NCBI GenBank assembly: GCA_964036315.1
Contig: OZ038498.1
Span: 13,664,466 to 13,728,465 of the forward strand
Length of the DNA stretch: 64,000 nt
From: Acanthosepion esculentum
Taxonomy: Eukaryota; Mollusca; Cephalopoda; Sepiida; Sepiidae
Direction: 5' to 3'
Position 1 is the stretch's first letter. Every line of letters begins with the position of its first letter. A model generated the notes under the pieces. That model had not been told where the DNA came from. It saw only the letters and a program-made list of their open reading frames with translations, and did no database searches. Position numbers and translations under genes: made by a program. Shown here piece after piece: positions 56,941-64,000 of the stretch.

Positions 56941-57243
56941 TGTCGGAGTTAGATCCTACATAATTCCCTAATTGTTCACTAGGGGTCGCTCTTCCTACAC
57001 TATAAATACTGGGCGACTTCTTGCCTCGTTCTCATTTTCACTTTGCATTTCAGCGGACACATTTAAAAACGTGATCCCTCGTAGAGATCTTCGTTTTCGC
57101 CCACTTGTGGCAAAACGCCATGAAATACACATACACGTACGTACGAACATTCACCGAAATACAAACTCTTTACGTTCACACACAAACACAAATGTTGATG
57201 TCTTTGTCACTTGTAAATTTGTTGTTTAATACATACATCTGTT

Positions 57244-57278
<35 letters not shown>

Positions 57279-57414
57279 CTTGTTTGTTTTCTTTACATCT
57301 TCGGTTGGACTCAACTTGAGTCTGCAATTGTTCTTGTAGTTGGACCTTCTTCTAACAGGAATAAACGCACGTGTTTCTAATTCAACGACACTCAAACCTA
57401 CACGGTCCGCTACA
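56941..57414 (+). mobile_element. Solo LTR, family B (474 bp)
   Basis: TGTCGGAGTTA ... CCGCTACA, TSD AGTT at 56937-56940 and 57415-57418. TATA-like CTATAAATACTGGG near 57000. A short (TA)n lies at 57247-57274. Confidence 0.9.
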
Positions 57415-57466
57415 AGTTCATATCAGAAAGTTCTCGTGTTAAACGTCTCTAAGTTCTGTAGTATAT

Positions 57467-57521
57467 AAGAGAGAGAGGGGGAGAGGGAGGGAGGGAGAGA
57501 GAGAGTGTGTGTGTGTGTGTC
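57467..57521. repeat. (GA)n(GT)n microsatellite
   Basis: GAGAGG repeats then GT. Confidence 0.95.
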
Positions 57522-57642
57522 CTTGTAAATGTGTATATATGTATGTAATTATCTGTTCATAGTAATAACCCGTTCGACTCTGTGGGATTTTTAATTGTCC
57601 GAAAATGTAGACATGGGAGAACGGACGAAATATTTCATATCC

Positions 57643-57679
57643 TCTCTCTCTCTCTCTCCCTCTCCCTCTCCCTCTCCCT

Positions 57680-57731
<52 letters not shown>
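57643..57731. repeat. (CT)n/(CTCCCT)n microsatellite
   Basis: CT runs around CTCCCT units. Confidence 0.98.
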
Positions 57732-57732
<1 letters not shown>

Positions 57733-57739
57733 GGTCGTC

Positions 57740-58200
57740 TCTAAGTTTATCATTTTTTCGAGTCAAAGGAATTCATTTCAAAATTGCCCCTTAATTGGTT
57801 CACAGAACTCATGTGACAATCCTATTCACCTCCATTTTAGGAATGATGATCTTTTGGCCTTTCCTAGTTGTTTCCTTTTTTATCTTATTTTGTTTTTATT
57901 TCTTTATGGCAAATCAAAATGGTTTGCCAACTTTTAATTTTCTATTTTTTTATTTATTTTTGAAATAGTGAACTTTTTATTTTCTATCACTACATTCTAA
58001 ACGCTAAATGAATTACAAGGTTGAATAGCAATTTTGACATGATTTCGGATAAGAGTTGAGAATTCACGAGGCAAATTTACAAATAATGAATTGAATGATC
58101 GAAAAAGAAAAATACTAATAATCCACAGCTTGGAATAAAATCTACGATTCTCAGATATAATGTAACCATCAGATGCTTCGGTGGCAAATTACTTAAGTGA
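57740..58200. other. Unassigned AT-rich sequence
   Basis: No supported feature. Confidence 0.5.
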
Positions 58201-58210
58201 GTTTCAAATG

Positions 58211-58224
58211 AGCGCGCGCGCGCG

Positions 58225-58260
<36 letters not shown>
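58211..58260. repeat. (GC)n(CA)n microsatellite
   Basis: GCGCGC then CACACA. Confidence 0.98.
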
Positions 58261-58263
<3 letters not shown>

Positions 58264-58292
58264 TATTTATTTTGGGATATTAAGACATGTTA

Positions 58293-58353
58293 AAAATCGC
58301 TACATAATGGCAATTATGTTTCAACACCATAAATATGTCTCCTCGGGCGATTT
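58293..58353 (-). ncRNA. Hammerhead ribozyme at a PLE 3' end, one core substitution
   Basis: Minus strand: stem I AAAATCGC paired with GCGATTTT (8 bp, perfect). The core CCGAGGA has one change from consensus (U4 to C). Stem II is ACA/UGU, then GAAA, stem III CATAAT/ATTATG (6 bp, perfect), and cleavage triplet GUA. It has the same orientation as the PLE coding remnant just upstream, as expected for a PLE terminal repeat. Confidence 0.8.
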
Positions 58354-60502
58354 TAAACTACCGGCGAGTGAAATATTAATTTAATTTCAAAAGTAGAATA
58401 CTTTAAAAAATAGATTTGTGGTTTTGCCGTGATTAACCAATCGAATGTGACCTACGCTAATTTCAAATTCCCCGGGAATTTTTTTTTTAATATAGATCAT
58501 GACACGAATTTGTCTGCATATAAAACCTAGACAATTTCCTTATGAGCAGATACAGGTTCCTATATTATTTTGTAAGATGTATCGAAGTCTGGCGTTCAAC
58601 TTTCCATAGAAGCAAAAAACGAAAAAGGTGGGGAGGTAATTTAACATAATACTAACTAGTTATATGCTTCTTACATAAAATTTTGTAGTTTATAAATAAA
58701 AGGCCCATTCAAGAAACTGGTAAATAACTTAACCGTTCGAAAAAAAAGGATCAGAGATACAGAACTACTTTGGCAAATTAATATGCAACCGTTAAATGAA
58801 GAGGATCCATATAAGATGTTAATAATACCAAATGATCAATGTAAGATGTTAATAATATCAACCAAATACCTGTACATCTATATAAGATGTTAATAATATC
58901 TAAACCAAACTTCAATACAAAGCAATATCAAATCAAAATTAATCATACAAATAGAATAGTAAGCCATATAAGGTGCACAACAGTTCATCTACTGATTATT
59001 ACTATAAGAAAAAGTATTATCAAATTCAAAGTTTAAACATGTTGCAAGGTAAAAGGTAGGTTATGCCTACAATTTACAGTAAATTCACTTCTTTGTTTTA
59101 ATAACGAGTTTTTATCAGAAAATCTGATAATTTCTAATTTTTCATGTAAACACAGAAAACAGGGTTCATTTAAAGATCTACATGTTCTAGCTTTTTTAAA
59201 GTTTTCCATTTTGCATTGGGAATTTTATTAGCTTCTTTTAAATTCAAAAATATTTAGAAAGCGATGTACTATTTCTATAAGTACTATTAGTGAAGGATAA
59301 AATATGTTGGTACCACCTAGTCTTAAAAGAATTCTTCGTACTACCAATATAAAATTTTTCAACCGTCTGATTTTCTATTGTAGAAATACTACTTAGATAA
59401 ACAAGAGTGGAGTTTAAACATTGGTTTCGTAATGAGCATTCGTTAGAATCCTTGCAATTACATTAGTTAATATTATTAACAATATTTCTCATAGGATGTG
59501 TATTACTATCCAAATTTTTAAATTGGTTTAAAATTTTATTATTATGCTTCTTTATAATCTTCTCAAGATTATCGGTGCATCTATAACTTAGTTTACGTGT
59601 GTTTCTCTTAAATATTTTACTAAGGTGGTTACTTTTAGGGAAATGTTTATCATTTAAATGGAGGAACTGTTGGCTTAACTTAGTACTGACTAATTGGTTA
59701 AATGGAGGTGTGTACCAAATTATTTTCCCATTCCTATTCCTTTTCCTTACATCAATATTATCATATTTTCTATACGTGATTTCAGCGTACTTTTAACTAC
59801 TATTTTTTTATTATTTATCAAACATATTTTTGTCAGATGAGTTGTTGCTAATCCTACGTTCTATAGATGAGGCTACGTGTTTGGTTACAGATTGGGGGTA
59901 GTTAGAATTGGGGTGAATATATATTGGGTTAGCATTATTTTTCATATAAGGTTGGAATACATCATTAACAATATCTAATGTAACATCAAGAAAATCAACT
60001 CGTTTAACATTAATAGTTATTTAACCTTAAGATTTAAGCTTTTTAATTCCCTATGAATCCTTTTCCTTAATCTGTCAACCTTGATTTTAATAGAATTTCT
60101 TACTAACATAGGATCATCATCTCTGTATAACCCTATACTATCAACGTTAACATCCTCATAAGCGCTAAGATTTTATAGAATAAATATACTCACCAGGTCA
60201 GTAGACACTGCTGAATCTAATGATCCCATAGAGATATCAAAGTGATCATCAGAGTTTTTAATCCACTGTTCATTGTTGTTAATGAAAACAGACCCTCCTC
60301 TATAGTTCATTATTATATTTATATCTTCACTGGAAATGTTAGAGTATTCCTTGGTAAATTCCAAAGCTAAGGTAAAAAGATCATTGGAAATATAGGGATA
60401 AATATCCACGATATCAAATTGGATAAAAGAGCAAATTTCTTTGTTGTTAATCCCTTTGAACCAATTAATGACATTAGCGGTAACAGTCCATAGGAGACAC
60501 AT
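58354..60502 (-). pseudogene. Penelope-like element, RT plus GIY-YIG remnant, 5' truncated
   Basis: The minus-strand frame 60173-60502 (109 codons) reads CSFIQFDIVDIYPYIS, DINIIMNYRGGSVF, then DISMGSLDSAVSTDL, the reverse transcriptase region of Penelope-like elements. In cnidarian and mollusc PLEs the last block normally reads GSYDGAE. Downstream, broken frames lead to KFYIGSTKNSFKTRW (GIY-YIG nuclease start) near 59340-59360. The N-terminal RT is missing: at ~60500 the sequence switches to an inverted hammerhead-bearing end. Stops and frameshifts are numerous between 60170 and 59000. Confidence 0.85.
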
Positions 60503-60577
60503 TTATGTTGTTGAAACATAATTGCCATTATGTAGCGATTTTTAACATGTTTTAATATCCTAAAATAAATAATATTC
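60490..60577 (+). ncRNA. Truncated hammerhead/PLE end, inverted
   Basis: Near-copy of the inverse of 58258-58345 (GTTGAAACATAATTGCCATT, ATGTAGCGATTTTTAACATG). Stem III and the 3' stem I strand are intact, but the 5' stem I strand is lost and the core reads CATAGGAG. It cannot fold as a full hammerhead. Confidence 0.75.
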
Positions 60578-60657
60578 AACTCTACTCTGTATTGAGCCCT
60601 CTTTTTAATTAGATGTTACGTACAGTGGAATTATGCACCATTTGTTTTCATTTTACC

Positions 60658-60665
60658 TATATATA

Positions 60666-60722
<57 letters not shown>
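60658..60722. repeat. (CT)n(TA)n microsatellite
   Basis: Between the two PLE fragments. Confidence 0.98.
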
Positions 60723-60724
<2 letters not shown>

Positions 60725-60734
60725 AGGTAAGATG

Positions 60735-61626
60735 ATTAAAACTAAGTTATAGCTGCACCAATAATCTTGAGAAGATTATAAAGTTACATAATAATAACAT
60801 TTTAAACCAATTTAATAATCTGGATCATAATATACGTTCCAAGGAAAATATTATTAATGATATTGGTAGGAATTATGACCAATGTCCATCACTAAATCTC
60901 TTGTTTATCTTTGTACTATATCTACAATAAAGAATCCGACGGTTGAAAAATTCTATATTGGTAGTACTAAGAATTCTTTCAAATATTCTTGGAGTTTAAA
61001 ATATGATAATAAGACTCTTAGTTTGCTTTTTACCTTACAATGTTGTTAAACTTTGGAATTTGATTATGCTTTTCTTTACATTTGATATAATTCTGCATTA
61101 ATCTCGTGGAAGTATTAGTAACATCTTGTACGGATGTATTGGTATTTTTGACATTTTACATTGATTATCTATTGTTATTAACATCTTATATGAAGGATCT
61201 TTATCAACAGTTGCATATTAATTTACCAAATAATTCTATATGTTTAAATTATTTACTAGTTTCTTAAAGAAGCTATTTAACAACTACAAAAAAAATTATG
61301 TACGAAACTCACAAAGCATATAACTTGTTTAGCATTTTGCTAAACTACCTCTCCATCCTATTTTTATTTCGTAGGTATTGTCTAGTTTGTATAATTTATG
61401 TATCCGTTTATGTTTAGCTGTCGTTTGTTGCCAGTCTACGGGTCATGACCCTTTATATAAAAAAAAAATTCATTTTTGCTTCTTCGTTTAGTTTAAATTT
61501 AACGTAAGTCATATTTGGTTGATTGATCAGAGTAAAGCCCTCAAACCTTATACCCACTTTTTTCGTAAAAAGAGGTTGTATTTTCCTTTTACATCCCAAT
61601 AAATCGTTCACTCGACAGTAATTTAC
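60735..61626 (+). pseudogene. Penelope-like element, 3' part only (GIY-YIG region)
   Basis: Plus-strand copy of the same PLE as 58354-60502 reversed. It shares CTTGAGAAGATTATAAAG, TTTTAAACCAATTTAA and KFYIGSTKNSFK (near 60935-60970). No RT domain. It runs into a hammerhead at 61627. An internal deletion after the GIY-YIG motif removed part of the nuclease. Confidence 0.8.
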
Positions 61627-61685
61627 AATCACCTGATGAGATGCATTGATACGCATCGAAAAACCACTGCAATTGTGTAGCGATT
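61627..61685 (+). ncRNA. Hammerhead ribozyme at a PLE 3' end, partly decayed
   Basis: CUGAUGA at 61633-61639. Stem II is G plus AUGC/GCAU plus C, then GAAA at 61658-61661. Stem I AATCAC/GCGATT has one mismatch. The cleavage site GUA ends at 61679. Stem III is disturbed (AACC before CAC...GUG), so efficiency is doubtful. Confidence 0.75.
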
Positions 61686-61711
61686 TTGACATGATTTCGG
61701 TGTAATATTCT

Positions 61712-61748
61712 AATATATATTTATATATATATTTATATATATATATTA
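61712..61748. repeat. Interrupted (TA)n microsatellite
   Basis: TATATT/TATA run 27 bp after the hammerhead. Confidence 0.95.
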
Positions 61749-61928
61749 CAAATTAACTGATATAAAATATGGGGGTTTTTCGCTACACAGTAATAACCAT
61801 GTTTCAAAAATGGAAGCTAAAAACTTCAAATTTAATTTTATAATTAAATCAAAAGCATTAGTTCCATTTCATCTTTTAGCGAATATTGGAATAAACCTTC
61901 CAATATTCGCGGCAAACGGTGCATTTCA

Positions 61929-62489
61929 GTGATGAAGTTTATGTTATTTGGCTCAGATGGGAAAAGGTACGTTGATGGGAAAGTAGGTGAAAAATTGTCG
62001 CCTAAATGCTTTAAGTCTAGTGTTAAATTCGGTGGAGGAAGTGTCATGGTTTGGGGAATGATATCTGGAGATGGTGTGGATCCTTTGATGCGATTACATG
62101 GAAAGGTAAATGCAGGAGTTTATAAACAACTTGTAAAAGATCATGTCTTGCCTGTGCTGAGAAATTCAACTAAGCGACCACCCATATTCATGCAAGACAA
62201 TGTCCCATGTCATAAGGCTAAGGTGGTCATGAACTTCCTCAAGGCTGAAAAGGTTATTGTTATGGATTGGCCTGCTCAAAGCCCAGATCTCAATCCTATT
62301 GAAAATGTGTGGAGTATTCTAGGAGAACGTTCGAAAGCCAGAAATCCTAAAACAACCGAGCAATTATGGAATGCCCTTCAGGAAGAATGGAATAAGATCA
62401 CCCAGCAAGAAATTGAAAATTTAATTTCCTCATGCAGTCGAAGATGTGAAAGTGTGATTGAAGCTAAAGGGCTTCACACGAAATATTAA
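61929..62489 (+). pseudogene. Tc1-like transposase, C-terminal two thirds of the DDE domain
   Basis: 186 codons open: FGSDGKRYVDGKVGE, then SVKFGGGSVMVWGMISGDG, FMQDNVPCHKAKVVMNFL (second catalytic Asp), DWPAQSPDLNPIENVWSIL (third acidic position region) and a natural C terminus. Just upstream, the SDE block with the first catalytic Asp (61930 region, TTCAGTGATGAA) is in another frame. A frameshift right after it separates it from FGSDG. The HTH region is absent. The apparent start codon is an artefact of this shift. Confidence 0.9.
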
Positions 62490-62538
62490 ATAATTCCAGT
62501 ATTCTCCGTCATTTTTTATTATTTTGTTATTTTTTCAA

Positions 62539-62761
62539 CCGTTCTGATCATTTTGGCCGCCATTTGTTTTGCAGTAAATCACTAAATCATCCATAACTTT
62601 TGTATTATCCTCTCATATTACACCAAAATCTCAAGCAATAACAATTAATAACGTATTTATTGTCTGTGAAAATTATAGAATATAAAACAACTTTGATAAA
62701 AACTTATACCTACTTATCTGACGAAAACAATGCCGTTCTGAACATTTTGGCCGCAACTGTA
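62539..62761. repeat. Right end of the Tc1-like element with IR/DR-type direct repeats
   Basis: CCGTTCTGATCATTTTGGCC at 62539 and CCGTTCTGAACATTTTGGCC at 62733 are direct repeats ~194 bp apart. The outer one ends the element (GCAACTGTA, then TA). Two transposase-site repeats per end is the IR/DR layout known in part of the Tc1 family. The left end is lost. Confidence 0.8.
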
Positions 62762-62764
62762 TAT

Positions 62765-63335
62765 TACTGATATAGCCAGTCCACAATAGGGAGAGTGGAA
62801 CATTCCATTGCAACAATAATATTTGATCGCTATCAAATTTAACTGATCTACCGACTTTGAAGCATCATTTAACGAAAGATCTACAGTCTGAAACTTTACA
62901 AACCACTTTTGACAGAAGTGTGAATAATCAAACTTGTCAAAAGTACATAAAAATGCATAAAATCTACTTTGCATTGGAGTTGCATTTTTAGTTTTCTTCA
63001 AATAAAATAGTATAATATACCAAAAATGTTAGATATTTTCCTCCTGCTTGAATATTAGAATCAATAAACAAAAATATGCCAATCTTGATATTTTTTTAAA
63101 CATAGACGCTGATATGTCATCTGTGAAATTAATACCAGAAATGTTCTTTTTAAATGAAGATAATTAAAAGTTAACGCTCTTAATGTCATTTAATAACAAA
63201 ATCAGAGCGAATTTGGCCAAACCAGTCTGAAAACTGGAGTGAGTACATGGGAGATGTAGCGGAAAAAAAACGTAGTGTAGGATACCGCTATATTCACCTT
63301 CTTTTGAAGTGTTCGAATGCGACCAACAAAACGTT
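62765..63335. other. Unassigned AT-rich sequence
   Basis: No supported feature; 95-codon minus frame at 62714-63001 has no motif. Confidence 0.5.
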
Positions 63336-63339
63336 TACG

Positions 63340-63346
63340 CGCACAC

Positions 63347-63378
<32 letters not shown>
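63340..63378. repeat. (CA)n microsatellite
   Basis: CA run. Confidence 0.98.
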
Positions 63379-63383
<5 letters not shown>

Positions 63384-63498
63384 AACAATTAAGGCAAAGC
63401 AAACAATTATACTTGTTACCTATTTCAAAAGTAAAACCTACAAAAGCCAATAATATGCTCTAAAACGATATTCACAGATTATTCCTCACTGATAAAGT

Positions 63499-64000
63499 TG
63501 TCGGATTTAGCTCCTCCTTAATTCCCAAATTGTCGCTAGGGGTCATTCTCCCTATATTATAAATACTTGGCGACCTCTCGCCTCGTTCTCTTTCCTTCAG
63601 GCATCATTGGGGCTAGTTTTTAAAATTTTTAAACTGTTGTTTTATTCCCCTCCCCCCACAGACGATAAATTGTACATATGGGACTATTTAGTATTTTCAT
63701 GGAGAAATTGAGGTATTATGGTGTATGTGATGAGAAAGGTACGTAAGAATGTGTTGTTTTGGTGCAAGAAATATTGTTAGTATGATTGGGTCAGCGTTTG
63801 TGGCTAGCTAAGTTTAAAGTTAAGACAGAAGACCGACTTTTCCCCCTTCCCCTTTTCGGCCTTGTTCCACATATTCTGTTATCACAGAATTAAATAAACT
63901 TTCCTTCAGGCCTGGTGCCGCGTGGATGTGAGGTAAATCCTCTTTTACATTTCTTCATTTCAGCGACTACAATGTAAGCTCTCTTAGGAGATAGCGTCTT
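63499..64000 (+). mobile_element. LTR, family B, long variant (runs off the window)
   Basis: Starts TGTCGGATTTAGCTCC, has the TATA-like TATAAATACTTGG, and shares the extra ~180-bp block with 42724-43372. The 3' end, the TSD and any internal region lie beyond 64000, so it may be a solo LTR or the 5' LTR of a longer element. Confidence 0.85.

Noticed and set aside
57439..57794. 104- and 70-codon frames
   Set aside because: Generated by GA/CT microsatellites.

Overview
The window reads as intergenic or intronic DNA of a large, AT-rich animal genome packed with repeats. The mix points to a coleoid cephalopod, most likely an octopus: tRNA-derived SINEs in several families, one Jockey/CR1-like LINE family, Penelope-like elements (PLEs) with hammerhead ribozymes, Tc1/mariner and hAT remnants, solo LTRs and many long (TA)n, (CA)n and (CT)n tracts. 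The species call is an inference from repeat style, not from a marker gene. I see no convincing host protein-coding gene, no rRNA and no functional tRNA. Almost every open frame is a transposon fragment or a frame left open by a tandem repeat whose period is a multiple of three.

Layout. 0-4.8 kb: SINE fragment, an internally deleted Tc1 element with both terminal repeats, a perfect 27-bp hairpin, a PLE GIY-YIG nuclease remnant, and SINE family S2 with an array of its own 3' tail. 4.8-8.1 kb: a minus-strand LINE split by a 1.45-kb element (here called element A) whose 3' end is a satellite-like array. 8.1-11.3 kb: eroded Ty3/Gypsy integrase and two duplicated LINE 3' ends. 12-14 kb: 12-bp and ~30-bp minisatellites. 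14.3-16.2 kb: a SINE and a solo LTR, both with perfect target-site duplications (TSDs). 17 kb: an intact hammerhead, then another LINE copy. 19-24.6 kb: SINE S2, a hAT MITE, a GTF2IRD2/ZBED-type hAT pseudogene, an element A head and a palindromic tRNA-like repeat. 25-29.5 kb: 27-bp minisatellite, a second inverted hAT fragment, LINE and SINE. 31-34.5 kb: decayed hammerhead, solo LTR and element A. 35.5-36.8 kb: foldback 15-bp minisatellite. 38-40 kb: LINE tails. 41.7-48.3 kb: solo LTRs and a BED-type hAT pseudogene containing both a solo LTR and an element A copy. 51-52.3 kb: second intact hammerhead and a mariner pseudogene carrying a telomere-repeat palindrome. 53-57.4 kb: LTR-like pair, mariner MITE, SINE, solo LTR. 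58.3-61.7 kb: two head-to-head PLE fragments bounded by hammerhead copies. 61.9-62.8 kb: a Tc1 transposase with a tandem-repeat right end. 63.5 kb to the end: a fifth LTR of the same family.

How it fits together. Exact TSDs date layers of insertion: element A into the LINE (19-bp TSD) and into a hAT copy (12-bp TSD), and a solo LTR into the same hAT copy (4-bp TSD). The most unusual contents are the hammerhead ribozymes, two of which match every invariant core position, and element A, a dispersed retroposon-like repeat with a variable satellite tail that I cannot match to a family I know.
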